This document shows positions 1 to 8,319 of a stretch of 64,000 nt of DNA, in pieces. Location of the stretch: contig CAYPRB010000001.1 in the NCBI GenBank assembly GCA_964413055.1, positions 186,001 through 250,000 on the forward strand. The letters run 5' to 3'. The translations under genes were made by a program, and so were the position numbers. The notes under the pieces were generated by a model. That model was not told where the DNA came from. It worked only from the letters and a program-made list of their open reading frames with translations, and searched no databases. Every line of letters starts with the position of its first letter. Position 1 is the first letter of the stretch. This stretch comes from UBA3102 sp964413055 (GTDB taxonomy: Bacteria; Bacillota; Desulfotomaculia; Desulfotomaculales; Pelotomaculaceae).

Positions 1-1
1 G

Positions 2-1222
2 GTGGCCGGGATCCTGTTAATCCTGGGGCTGATTCCCGCCATGCCCAATGTTTTGTTCCTGTGCCTGGCTGCTGGCGCCGGTTACCTGTCTTACAGCATG
101 ATCAGGAAAGAAAATCAAAAAGCGGCCGTGGAACAGGAGCAGGCCGCCGTTAAACAGGCCCGGGAACAAAGAAAAGAGCCGGAAAACGTTTTTTCCTATT
201 TTCAGGTAGATACCCTGGAGATAGAAATCGGTTACAATTTAATCCCCTTGACTAATGAAAGGCAGGGCGGCGACCTGCTGCAGCGCCTGGCGGCGATCAG
301 GCGGCAGTGTGCCGCGGAAATGGGAATTTACGTCCGTCCGATCCGCATCCGGGATAACCTGCAGCTCAAGCCTAATGCTTATTCCTTTAAGCTGCGCGGG
401 GTGGAAATTGCCGGGGGCGAACTGATGCCCGGATATTTTCTGGCTATGGACCCGCTGGGGCAGGACCTGGAAGCCAAGGGAATACCCACCACCGAACCCA
501 CCTTCGGGCTGCCCGCTTGGTGGATTGCGGCTGAGGACCGGGACCAGGCGGAGATGGACGGGTTTACCGTGGTGGATTGCTCCACCGTACTGGTGACCCA
601 CCTGACGGAAATCATCAAGCTGCACGCCCACGAATTGTTGGGCAGGCAAGAAACCAAGGAGTTGCTGGATGTCGTCAAAGAAAAGAACCCGGTGGTGGTG
701 GAGGAACTGGTTCCCGACCTGCTGACCCTGGGCGAAGTGCAAAAGATATTGCAAAACTTATTAAAGGAAAGAGTGTCCATCAAGGATCTGGCCGGTATCA
801 TGGAAGCACTTGCCGACGGGGCCAGACTCAGCAAAGAACCCGATTACCTGACCGAAGCGACCCGTCAGGCCCTGTGCAGGACGATCTGCCTCCAATACAC
901 GGGGGAGGGTAAAAAAATATCGGTGATTACCCTGCATCCCAAAATTGAACAGGTGATTGTCGATGCTATAGAACCGACCCACCTTGGTTCTTACCCGGTA
1001 ATCGAACCCCAAATGGCCAGAAAGATTTTAGATCAACTCAAAGACTACGTAGAAAATTTTTCGATAAAAGGTCTTCCGCCGGTGGTTCTTTGTTCTTCCA
1101 GATCGAGGCTTCCGTTCAAGAGGTTTACGGAAAGAATTCTGCCCAACCTTACGGTGCTGTCCTTAAATGAAATTGCACCCGGTATTGAAGTTGAGGCTGT
1201 CGGGACGGTGATGGTGGATTGA
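2..1222 (+). CDS. flhA: Flagellar export apparatus protein FlhA, C-terminal part (5' end outside window)
   Basis: This is the last roughly 406 codons of FlhA, the nonameric inner-membrane component of the flagellar type III export gate. FlhA proteins are usually near 690 residues, so the N-terminal membrane segments lie mostly before the window and the GTG at position 2 is internal. A final hydrophobic stretch (about residues 2-30 of the visible part) is followed by the cytoplasmic domain, which docks export chaperones. The segment with the LHAHELLGRQETKELLD motif is typical of the family. The stop codon overlaps the TTG start of flhF (ATTGA), so the two are translationally coupled. It is the first visible gene of the + strand flagellar operon. 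Family assignment is firm. Confidence 0.96.
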   Translation: MAGILLILGLIPAMPNVLFLCLAAGAGYLSYSMIRKENQKAAVEQEQAAVKQAREQRKEPENVFSYFQVDTLEIEIGYNLIPLTNERQGGDLLQRLAAIRRQCAAEMGIYVRPIRIRDNLQLKPNAYSFKLRGVEIAGGELMPGYFLAMDPLGQDLEAKGIPTTEPTFGLPAWWIAAEDRDQAEMDGFTVVDCSTVLVTHLTEIIKLHAHELLGRQETKELLDVVKEKNPVVVEELVPDLLTLGEVQKILQNLLKERVSIKDLAGIMEALADGARLSKEPDYLTEATRQALCRTICLQYTGEGKKISVITLHPKIEQVIVDAIEPTHLGSYPVIEPQMARKILDQLKDYVENFSIKGLPPVVLCSSRSRLPFKRFTERILPNLTVLSLNEIAPGIEVEAVGTVMVD

Positions 1223-2415
1223 AAATCAAGCGTTACGTGGTCAGGGAAATGCAGGAGGCTATCCAGTTAATCAAACAAGACCTGGGGCCTGAGGCGATCA
1301 TAGTAAGCAGTTACAAGGTCCCCGCCAAAGGATTGTTCGGGCTTTTTGCGCCGCGGCTTTTGGAAGTGACGGCAGCGCTGGACGACGGTCACAAGATGCA
1401 GTTGGAAGAGACAAGCGGTCCCCCGGTCCGGACGGACGCCCCCAACGGTCACGCGGCGCTGGCGGAAAGGACCGGTTTGAGTAAACGGCCGGCGTCCTTC
1501 CTGCCGTTTGACGCCGGGAGGACCGGGGAACTCCGGACTGGCAGTGTTTTACAAGTAAAAAAAGAACCGGCCATGACCGGGGGCCTTCCCGACCGGAGGC
1601 CCGGCATTTTTGACGCGCTATACAGCAGGCAGCTGGAAGCCGGATTTAACGGTGATCCGGTGCTCCGGTGGCGTAAAATACTGCTGGATCTGGACATAGA
1701 AGAAAATATTGTGGAATACCTGCTGTCCAACCTTAACAACGGGAACTGCGATATATATTTAAATTTATTGAAGCAGCTGATTTATCTTATGGAGCCTGCC
1801 TACCGCACAAACGGGCGCGCCAGGGTGCTTACTTTTATCGGCCCGCCCGGGGCCGGGAAGACCACCACGCTAGCAAAAATTGCCACGCATTACTCATTAA
1901 ACCAGCGTAAAAATATCGCTTTGGTAGCGGTGCATAATTACCGCATCGGCGCGGTCAGACAACTTCAAGCCTACGGTGATTTTTTGGGAATTCCGGTGGA
2001 GGTGGTAAGGACTCCGCCTGAACTGGTACAGGTGCTGAAAAGTTATTCCGGTAAGGATTATATCTTTATCGACACCGCGGGCCGTTCGGCACAGAACACC
2101 GGCCAGATTTTGGAGTTGAAAGAATTTATCGATGTTGTGGAAGAGCCACTGGAAGTATTTTTAGTGTTAAGCGCAGCCGTTAAAAACAAAAATTTAATGA
2201 AGACTGCTTACGAGTTTCGCAAAACTGGATATTCGAAAATTATTTTTACCAAGCTTGATGAAACGGAAACCCACGGTTCTATTTTAAACTTGATCTGCGC
2301 GCTGGGCGCACCGGTGACTTACCTGACCGACGGTCAGGACGTACCGGACCATATTATTGAAGCAGAGCCCAAAAAAATAGCCCGGCTGCTGCTGAGGGGA
2401 GTTGATCCCTTATGA
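1219..2415 (+). CDS. flhF: Flagellar SRP-like GTPase FlhF
   Basis: FlhF is an SRP-family GTPase that controls the placement and number of flagella at the membrane. The protein has 398 residues. Its variable basic N-domain starts MKIKRYVVREMQEA. The NG GTPase core shows a P-loop GPPGAGKTTTLAK near residue 208, DTAGR near 284 and TKLDET near 343. The TTG start at 1219 overlaps the flhA stop, and the stop overlaps the ATG of flhG (ATGA), so flhA-flhF-flhG are coupled. FlhF is normally stimulated by the N-terminus of FlhG, encoded next. The N-terminal 150 residues are poorly conserved, as is usual for the family. Confidence 0.96.
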   Translation: MKIKRYVVREMQEAIQLIKQDLGPEAIIVSSYKVPAKGLFGLFAPRLLEVTAALDDGHKMQLEETSGPPVRTDAPNGHAALAERTGLSKRPASFLPFDAGRTGELRTGSVLQVKKEPAMTGGLPDRRPGIFDALYSRQLEAGFNGDPVLRWRKILLDLDIEENIVEYLLSNLNNGNCDIYLNLLKQLIYLMEPAYRTNGRARVLTFIGPPGAGKTTTLAKIATHYSLNQRKNIALVAVHNYRIGAVRQLQAYGDFLGIPVEVVRTPPELVQVLKSYSGKDYIFIDTAGRSAQNTGQILELKEFIDVVEEPLEVFLVLSAAVKNKNLMKTAYEFRKTGYSKIIFTKLDETETHGSILNLICALGAPVTYLTDGQDVPDHIIEAEPKKIARLLLRGVDPL

Positions 2416-3290
2416 GAGTATGGATGCCCAGAATAAGCACGGGCAGGATGTACCGCGGTTACGTCCCCGGTAAAGAAAGGGAACCGGTGCATTCCGGGGA
2501 GCCCAGGGTGATTGCCGTCACCAGCGGCAAGGGAGGCGTGGGCAAGACCAGCCTTACGGTTAACCTGGCCATCAGTCTGGCCCAGGCGGGCCAGCGGGTT
2601 TCTATCTTTGATGCCGACCTGGGGATGGCCAACGTGGAGTTGCTGATGGGTCTGGCGCCTCCCTACAGCCTTTACGAGGCTTTGTACGGTAATAAATCAA
2701 TTGATGAAATAACGGTCCAGGGTCCGTTAAACATCAATATCATATCCGGAGGCTCGGGTTTTTTGGAAATGGCCAATATGGACCGTACCAGGAGACGGCA
2801 GCTTTTGACGATGCTGAATAATTTCAGTTCCCGGTATGATTTTGTGCTCATCGATACCGGAGCCGGGATCAGTAAAAACGTGCTTGGTTTTGTGGCGGCG
2901 GCGGGCGAGGTGATTGTAATGGTCACCCCCGAGCCCACGTCGCTTACCGATGCCTACGCCCTGATCAAGGTCATGGACAGTTTTAAGGTGCATTCGGAGG
3001 TCAACGTGGTGGTGAACCAGGCTGTAAATAAGCGGGAGGCCATGCGTACCATCGGCAAAGTGCAGGCGGTCGTAAATCGTTTTTTAAACATCAAGCTGAA
3101 TTTTTTGGGATGGATTCCGGCGGATAGAGTGATTGCACGTTCAATTAAGAGACAGCAGCCTTTTTTCCTGGCCAATCCCGATGCGCCGGCTTCCCGCAGT
3201 GTCACCGGAATTACGGAAGTCCTTTTGCATGGAGACGCCAGCGCTTCAAAAAACGGTTTTTGGGATAAACTGCTGGGTTTATTCAGTTGA
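2412..3290 (+). CDS. flhG: MinD-type ATPase FlhG (YlxH), flagellar number regulator
   Basis: FlhG is a ParA/MinD-type ATPase that works with FlhF to set flagellar number and to assemble the C-ring. The 292-residue protein has a short N-terminal extension followed by the deviant Walker A motif TSGKGGVGKTS near residues 37-47. Walker A' is seen in FDADLGMANVE and Walker B in VLIDTGAGIS. The ATG start overlaps the flhF stop codon by four bases. A gap of about 200 bases follows before the next start, so the sigma-factor gene could have extra control. The assignment rests on motif order and on synteny with flhA-flhF. Confidence 0.95.
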   Translation: MRVWMPRISTGRMYRGYVPGKEREPVHSGEPRVIAVTSGKGGVGKTSLTVNLAISLAQAGQRVSIFDADLGMANVELLMGLAPPYSLYEALYGNKSIDEITVQGPLNINIISGGSGFLEMANMDRTRRRQLLTMLNNFSSRYDFVLIDTGAGISKNVLGFVAAAGEVIVMVTPEPTSLTDAYALIKVMDSFKVHSEVNVVVNQAVNKREAMRTIGKVQAVVNRFLNIKLNFLGWIPADRVIARSIKRQQPFFLANPDAPASRSVTGITEVLLHGDASASKNGFWDKLLGLFS

Positions 3291-3496
3291 TGGGAAACGA
3301 ATCTTTAGTGCACCCGGCGTAAGCATTCTGAGCGAGCCAGCTTCAATACCAAGGTTATCAGCAGGGCGAATTTGTTCTTGAACACCGGGGGATGGGATTT
3401 TGACCGGATATTAATGATACCGAACAAAGGCGTCTCAGCTGATCATTTTAGCAAGAGGCCGGATTTAAGACCCATGTGGGAAAGGGGTTGGACGGC
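3291..3496 (+). other. Non-coding gap between flhG and the sigma factor gene
   Basis: About 205 bases without a convincing gene. Short open frames here (for example one opening at 3372) have no ribosome binding site and overlap the sigma gene in another frame, so they are not called. No clear promoter or terminator was recognised. An AAAGGGG ribosome binding site sits at 3481-3487, just before the ATG at 3497. Confidence 0.6.
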
Positions 3497-4285
3497 ATGG
3501 CGGTGGCCGAAGAAGTCTGGCGGGAATACAGCCGTTCCAAAGACAAGAAAATTAAACAAGAATTGGTCCTGGACCACCTGCCTCTGGTCAAATATATCGC
3601 CGGTCGTCTGGCGGTGAAATTGCCTCCCGCCGTTGACCGGGAGGACTTGGAAAGCTACGGGATTTTCGGGTTGCTGGAGGCGGTGGAAAAATACAATCCC
3701 GATCTGGGCGTAAATTTTAAAACCTATGCGGGCAGCAGAATCAGGGGCGCAATGATTGATGAAATTAGAAAGCTGAACTGGCTTCCCCGGACTACGTGGC
3801 AAAAAATACAGCAGGTAAATAGCACCAGGGAAAAACTGCAGGGGGAATACGGGAAGCAGGTTACCAATGAGGTGTTGGCCCGGGCCCTGGGGATTAGTTT
3901 GGCCGAACTGTATAAACTGGCCGGGCAGACCTGTGCTCTTTCAATGGTTTCGCTTGATGAAACGTTGGGAATGTCCGGCGGCGAGGAGGTGCGCCGGGGG
4001 AATCTGATCCGGGATCCGGACAGTCCCGATCCCCTGGATGTACTCATGAAAGAAGAGGGCCGGGAAATTTTGGTCCGGGCCTTAAACGGTCTTTCAGAAA
4101 GGGACCGGACGGTTTTGGCGCTTTATTACCAGGAAGGTTTGACGTTAAAAGAAATTGGCCGGGTTTTGGAAGTTTCAGAATCAAGGGTCTGTCAGCTCCA
4201 TACCAGGGCCCTGGAACGGGTCAGGGACAGGCTGGAACTACCGGCCGGGGCCAAAAAGAAAACAGCAACGAAAGGAGGAAAATAA
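3497..4285 (+). CDS. fliA: RNA polymerase sigma factor SigD/FliA (flagellar sigma-28)
   Basis: This is the alternative sigma factor for late flagellar and chemotaxis genes. I chose the ATG at 3497 over the GTG at 3476 because AAAGGGG lies about 9 bases upstream of the ATG. Region 2 is visible in DREDLESYGIFGLLEAVEKY and the following FKTYAGSRIRGAMIDEIR segment. Region 3 follows. Region 4 is a C-terminal helix-turn-helix around LSERDRTVLALYYQEGLTLK and VSESRVCQLHTRALERV. The length of 262 residues is normal for the family. A strong AAAGGAGG inside its last codons (4271-4278) serves the next gene, which starts directly after this stop. No FlgM anti-sigma gene is in the window. Confidence 0.95.
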   Translation: MAVAEEVWREYSRSKDKKIKQELVLDHLPLVKYIAGRLAVKLPPAVDREDLESYGIFGLLEAVEKYNPDLGVNFKTYAGSRIRGAMIDEIRKLNWLPRTTWQKIQQVNSTREKLQGEYGKQVTNEVLARALGISLAELYKLAGQTCALSMVSLDETLGMSGGEEVRRGNLIRDPDSPDPLDVLMKEEGREILVRALNGLSERDRTVLALYYQEGLTLKEIGRVLEVSESRVCQLHTRALERVRDRLELPAGAKKKTATKGGK

Positions 4286-5074
4286 GTGCTCAGGGGAATG
4301 TACAGTGCCGCTTCCGGGATGGACGTCCAGCAGGTAAGAATAGAAACTTTGACCAATAATTTAGCCAATGCAACCACTCCCGGTTACAAAAAGGACGTTG
4401 TTCAGGTACAAAGCTTTCCGGAATTACTGTTAATCCAACAAGGCGGGCCGCCGCGCAGGAATGTGCCCCCTGCCGCCGCCCGGGAAATCGGTTTTATGCC
4501 GTCCGGCGCCAGTGTTGAAAGGGTGTTTACGGAATATACGGGGAGCGGTGGGGTGAAAGAAACCCGGAATCCTACCGATATGATGCTCCATGGGGCGGGC
4601 TTTTTTGCCGTAAATGTTCCGACCCGGGAGGAGCCCGGAAGGGTTTGTTATACCCGGAACGGAACTTTTAAAGTGGACCCGGAGGGCTACCTCGTTGCTT
4701 TTGGCAGTTTTCACGTTTTGGGGGAAGCGGGACCGGTCCGGGTAGGCGACGCGGATTTTAAGGTTAACCAGGACGGGACGGTTGTATCCGGCGGCTTGAC
4801 GCGGGGTAAGTTGAGCCTGGTCGAATTTGACGATCCGGGGGTTCTGGAAAAAGAAACCGACAGCATCTTTGTGGATACCGCCGGAGGGGCCGGCCGGCCG
4901 GCAGAGGCGACCACCGTCAGACAAGGTTTCCTGGAGGTTGCAAATGTGAATGCGGTTGAAGAGATTACCGCCCTGATGGAATTGATGCGCGTTTACGAAA
5001 CCAGCCAGCGTTTAATTATCCAGCAGGACCAGCTGTTGGGCAAGGCGGTAAACCAGGTGGGCAGCCTTAGGTAA
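4286..5074 (+). CDS. flgF: Flagellar hook-basal body (rod) protein, FlgF/FlhO type
   Basis: This is an axial rod/hook protein secreted through the flagellar export gate. The N-terminus shows the family signature MLRGMYSAASGM followed by a NLANATTPGYKKD motif. The C-terminus has the matching helical segment NVNAVEEITALMELMRVYE. The two termini pair to form the D0 coiled coil of the rod. It has 262 residues and a GTG start with AAAGGAGG 7 bases upstream. A homologous gene follows; in Bacillus the pair is called flhO-flhP, in enterics flgF-flgG. Which is proximal and which distal rod cannot be settled from sequence alone, so the symbol is tentative. Confidence 0.9.
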   Translation: MLRGMYSAASGMDVQQVRIETLTNNLANATTPGYKKDVVQVQSFPELLLIQQGGPPRRNVPPAAAREIGFMPSGASVERVFTEYTGSGGVKETRNPTDMMLHGAGFFAVNVPTREEPGRVCYTRNGTFKVDPEGYLVAFGSFHVLGEAGPVRVGDADFKVNQDGTVVSGGLTRGKLSLVEFDDPGVLEKETDSIFVDTAGGAGRPAEATTVRQGFLEVANVNAVEEITALMELMRVYETSQRLIIQQDQLLGKAVNQVGSLR

Positions 5075-5126
5075 TTTAAGTAAACGTGCAGTTGGGCAAA
5101 TTATGAAAGGAAGAGAGGTGATATTA

Positions 5127-5894
5127 ATGCTCAAAGTATTCGACAGAGGGGCTGCCGGGTTAGAATCCCAGATGTTGAGGCTTGACGCTGCGGCCAACAA
5201 TCTGGCCAACCTTAATACTCCGGGTTATAAGAAAAGCCGGGTAAATTTTTTGGAGCTGCTCAGTCAGGAAATGGAAAATTCCGGAGTCCGGCCGGCGCGC
5301 GGCGGGGCAGCCCCGGTGGCAAGGCATAGCGTAGGTGTGGCCGAGGTGGACAGAGTGTTTGAACAAGGTAATATTGTCAAAACGAACAAGCCCCTGGACC
5401 TGACTATCCTGGGAGAGGGTTATTTTAAGGTGTTGCTTGACGGCGGCGCGGAGCGTTATACCCGCGACGGTAATTTCAGCCTGGACCATGAAGGCAACCT
5501 GGTAACTTCCGCCGGTTACTGCTTGGAGGGTGTTAAAGTGCCGGCCGGAGCGGACCGGGTAACCGTATCTCCAAAAGGAACGGTAAAATGCGTTACGGCT
5601 GACGGGGTCCAGGATGCCGGTCAGATTAATTTGTATCAGTTTGAAACCGAAAAACGATTGCAACCGGAAGGTGAGAACGTTTTTTCAGCCGGCGCGGCCG
5701 GGGAGATTTTCTCGGGAACCCCCGGCAGCCGGGGGTACGGCAGCATCGGGCAGCAGAGTCTCGAAATGTCCAATGTCAACTTGATGCAGGATATAATCAA
5801 TACGATTGAAATACAGCACTTGACTGGTTATTTTTCCCGGTTTTTACGTTCGTCTGATGAAATGTGGGGCATGGCCAATAACATGCGGAAGTAA
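5127..5894 (+). CDS. flgG: Flagellar basal-body rod/hook protein, FlgG/FlhP type
   Basis: This is the second rod/hook-family protein of the operon, 255 residues. The ATG at 5127 is preferred to the in-frame ATG at 5103 because AGAGAGGTGAT lies directly before it and the protein then starts MLKVFDRGAAGLESQML, in register with the family. The signature NLANLNTPGYKKSRVNF lies near residue 30. The C-terminal segment around MSNVNLMQDIINTIEIQHL closes the D0 domain. It is a paralogue of the preceding gene, with the same architecture and clearly diverged middle domains. The gene is co-transcribed with the chemotaxis genes that follow. Confidence 0.9.
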   Translation: MLKVFDRGAAGLESQMLRLDAAANNLANLNTPGYKKSRVNFLELLSQEMENSGVRPARGGAAPVARHSVGVAEVDRVFEQGNIVKTNKPLDLTILGEGYFKVLLDGGAERYTRDGNFSLDHEGNLVTSAGYCLEGVKVPAGADRVTVSPKGTVKCVTADGVQDAGQINLYQFETEKRLQPEGENVFSAGAAGEIFSGTPGSRGYGSIGQQSLEMSNVNLMQDIINTIEIQHLTGYFSRFLRSSDEMWGMANNMRK

Positions 5895-5905
5895 GGTGGT
5901 TGAAT

Positions 5906-6433
5906 ATGCAGCTATCACCGGGTAAGGCTGTGGGAGACCGGGTTGCGGCGTTTAACGAGATTCATGTGGGCATTGCAGAACTCAAAATAGCCAGGCAGCC
6001 TGACCGGTTGATTACTCTCGGCCTTGGTTCCTGTATCGGGGTGGCCCTGCACGACCCGGCAACCATGATCGGGGGGTTGTTACATATTATGCTTCCCGAA
6101 AGCAGCCAGTTTAATAATGTGAATAAGCCCGCCAAGTTTGCCGATTTGGGGATTCCGCTTTTGGTTTCGGAGATCAGGCGCAGCGGTGGTAAAATTAACA
6201 ATCTGCGGGCCAAGATTGCCGGAGGAGCCCAAATGTTTTCCGGTTTAAATGAAAAATTTGTCCTTAATATCGGTGAGCGTAATATTTACGTCACCAGGAA
6301 AACTTTAAAAAGTTTGGGTATTAAGATCCTGGCGGAGGAAGTGGGAGGCAGGCGGGGCCGCACCATGATTTTGGATACCGTCACCGGCCAGGTGCTTATA
6401 CGAACGGTGGGGACAAGTATGAAGGTGATTTGA
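5906..6433 (+). CDS. cheD: Chemoreceptor glutamine deamidase CheD
   Basis: CheD deamidates specific glutamines on methyl-accepting receptors and, in Bacillus-type systems, binds CheC to form a feedback loop. The catalytic Cys (about residue 43, in GLGSCIGVALHD) and His (about residue 60, in GGLLHIMLP) are visible and are 17 residues apart, as in characterised CheD. The Thr/Ser-containing region near GGAQMF is also present. The ATG at 5906 is chosen over a TTG six bases upstream because of the AAGGTGG spacing. The stop overlaps the ATG of cheR (TGATG). The length of 175 residues is normal. Confidence 0.95.
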   Translation: MQLSPGKAVGDRVAAFNEIHVGIAELKIARQPDRLITLGLGSCIGVALHDPATMIGGLLHIMLPESSQFNNVNKPAKFADLGIPLLVSEIRRSGGKINNLRAKIAGGAQMFSGLNEKFVLNIGERNIYVTRKTLKSLGIKILAEEVGGRRGRTMILDTVTGQVLIRTVGTSMKVI

Positions 6434-7206
6434 TGGACTTCGCACTTTTTAAAAAAAAAGCCCTTACCTCATTCCATCTTGATTTGAATGCTTATAAAGA
6501 AAACCAGCTGAAACGCCGGCTGGAGAGCTTGATGGTAAAACAAAAATTAAACCAGGGTGATTATGCGTCCTTTTATAAATTATTAACCGCCGGCGGCAAG
6601 GCATACGTGGATTTTTTGGATACCCTGACGATTAATGTTTCCGAATTTTTCAGGGATAAATCCATGTTTCTTTTCCTGGAAGAGCAGGTATTGCCGGCTC
6701 TTTTAGCCAAGAAAAGAAATTTAAAAATATGGAGTGCCGCTTGTTCCAGCGGTGCGGAACCTTATTCACTGGCCCTGATCCTGGACGAAATAACGCCGCA
6801 GCGCCGGCATCAAATTGAAGCCAGTGATATCGACCGCAATATTTTGAAAATGGCCGCGGCAGCCTGTTATAACCAGGAGCAGGTACGAAATGTAAGTGCC
6901 GGCCGGAAAAAAAAATATTTCCGGCCGGTAGGCCGGCAGTTCATATTAAACGAAAACATAAAAAAGAGAGTCACATTCCGGAAACATGACCTGCTGCTGG
7001 ATCCCTTCGGCGAGGATTATGATTTGATCACCTGCCGCAACGTGACGATATATTTTACCAGGCAGGCACAGGAAAAGTTGTACCCTAAATTTTTTAAGGC
7101 GTTGAGTACCGGCGGAGTTTTGTTTGTCGGGGCCAGTGAGATGATTTTCAACTACCGGGAACAAGGTTTCGAAAAAATTGCCTCTTGTTTTTACCGGAAA
7201 AAATAA
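6433..7206 (+). CDS. cheR: Chemotaxis protein methyltransferase CheR
   Basis: CheR uses S-adenosylmethionine to methylate glutamates of chemoreceptors. The 257-residue protein has a helical N-terminal domain (about 1-75) ending in TINVSEFFRDKSMF. The Rossmann methyltransferase domain follows, with the SAM-binding segment IWSAACSSGAEPYSLALIL near residue 100 and LITCRNVTIYFT near 200. The ATG at 6433 overlaps the cheD stop and is preceded by GAAGGTGAT. It is embedded in the flagellar operon rather than in a separate che operon. No cheA, cheW or cheB is present in this window. Confidence 0.96.
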   Translation: MDFALFKKKALTSFHLDLNAYKENQLKRRLESLMVKQKLNQGDYASFYKLLTAGGKAYVDFLDTLTINVSEFFRDKSMFLFLEEQVLPALLAKKRNLKIWSAACSSGAEPYSLALILDEITPQRRHQIEASDIDRNILKMAAAACYNQEQVRNVSAGRKKKYFRPVGRQFILNENIKKRVTFRKHDLLLDPFGEDYDLITCRNVTIYFTRQAQEKLYPKFFKALSTGGVLFVGASEMIFNYREQGFEKIASCFYRKK

Positions 7207-7225
7207 GACAAAGAAGGGATGTTGC

Positions 7226-7849
7226 ATGACTGAGCATGGGGGGATTTCGGAATTTCAAATTGATGCGCTGCAAGAAGTCAGTAATATCGGCCTGGGGAAT
7301 GCGGCAACTTCCCTGGCGGAATTACTTAACAAAAAGGTGGATATTTCGGCGCCCAAGGCATATTTTATCGAAATGGAGCGGGTTTTCTCCCTGGTCGGGG
7401 GGCTGGAGGAGGCGGTTGCCTGCGTTAACTTGAGTCTGGAGGGTGATATATCCGGGACGGTAATGTTTATTTTTACCGAACAAAGCGCTTTAAAGCTGGT
7501 GGATATGCTGACCGGGCAGGAAGCCGGCAGCACTGTGGAATTGGATGCTATGGGCGCGTCGGCGGTCCAGGAGATCGGAAATGTTCTAACCGGGTCGTTT
7601 CTCAATGCTATTGGCGGGATGACCGGGTTGGTGATGCGTACTACGGTTCCCATGTATGCTTTTGATATGATGGGGGCGATTTTAAGCGCTTCCATAGTGG
7701 CCAGCGGTCATTGCGACGATAAAGTGCTGGTGATTGAAACGCTGTTTTTTCAGGCAAATGACCATATCAAAGGACATTTTTTTCTACTGCCTGAAACGGG
7801 CGCGTTAAACAAGCTTTTTGAAGCAATCGGTATTCCTGCAGAATGTTAA
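7226..7849 (+). CDS. cheC: CheY-P phosphatase CheC
   Basis: CheC dephosphorylates CheY-P and binds CheD. The start at 7226 follows AGAAGGGATG; an upstream in-frame extension into cheR is rejected. The protein has 207 residues and both phosphatase motifs of the D/S-x3-E-x2-N type: DALQEVSN near residue 12 and SAVQEIGN near 112. Having both motifs intact fits an active CheC rather than a one-site CheX. It sits directly before cheY, its expected substrate. Confidence 0.94.
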   Translation: MTEHGGISEFQIDALQEVSNIGLGNAATSLAELLNKKVDISAPKAYFIEMERVFSLVGGLEEAVACVNLSLEGDISGTVMFIFTEQSALKLVDMLTGQEAGSTVELDAMGASAVQEIGNVLTGSFLNAIGGMTGLVMRTTVPMYAFDMMGAILSASIVASGHCDDKVLVIETLFFQANDHIKGHFFLLPETGALNKLFEAIGIPAEC

Positions 7850-7872
7850 GGAGACACGGGAGGTAGATCAAA

Positions 7873-8244
7873 TTGGGTAAGCGGGTCCTGATCGTTGACG
7901 ATGCGGCGTTTATGAGAATGATGATCAAAAACATCCTGACCAAAAACGGTTATGATGTCGTTGCTGAAGCGGAAAACGGTCAAATTGCGGTTGAGATGTA
8001 TAAGGATTTTAAGCCCGACCTGGTGACCATGGACATTACCATGCCGGAGATGAACGGTATTGAAGGGGTAAAGGAAATTCTGAATATCGATCCCCACGCC
8101 AATGTGATCATGTGCAGTGCCATGGGGCAGCAGTCCATGGTGATGGAAGCGATTCAGGCCGGGGCAAAAGATTTTATAGTGAAACCCTTTCAACAGGACC
8201 GGATCCTGCAGGCCATGGAAAGAGTGCTGGCCAGAACCGGTTAA
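7873..8244 (+). CDS. cheY: Chemotaxis response regulator CheY
   Basis: A single-domain receiver of 123 residues that, when phosphorylated, binds the flagellar switch. All key residues are present: acidic D9/D10, the phospho-acceptor D54 in TMDITMPEMNG, S82 in MCSAMG and K104 in IVKPF. The start is TTG at 7873, with CGGGAGGT about 7 bases upstream. There is no output domain. It lies between cheC and fliM, encoding its phosphatase and its switch target, and is probably on the same transcript. Confidence 0.95.
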   Translation: MGKRVLIVDDAAFMRMMIKNILTKNGYDVVAEAENGQIAVEMYKDFKPDLVTMDITMPEMNGIEGVKEILNIDPHANVIMCSAMGQQSMVMEAIQAGAKDFIVKPFQQDRILQAMERVLARTG

Positions 8245-8319
8245 ATAACACTCCGGACCCGGAGCGGCTATCAGGTTGTTGTTAATTTGCGCCATTCTGA
8301 AATTGAGGGAGAATAAGAT

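Noticed and set aside
239..834. Long - strand frames opposite flhA
   Set aside because: They lie wholly inside a well-supported gene, have no ribosome binding site and show low-complexity translations typical of antisense GC-rich frames.
3365..3378. 14-base word GCGAATTTGTTCTT shared with the right edge of the element at 49911-50135
   Set aside because: The flanking sequences do not match and the inverted repeat is absent, so chance or a very old remnant cannot be told apart.
3372..3617. + strand frame before the sigma factor gene
   Set aside because: It has no good ribosome binding site, overlaps the sigma factor gene in another frame and resembles nothing.
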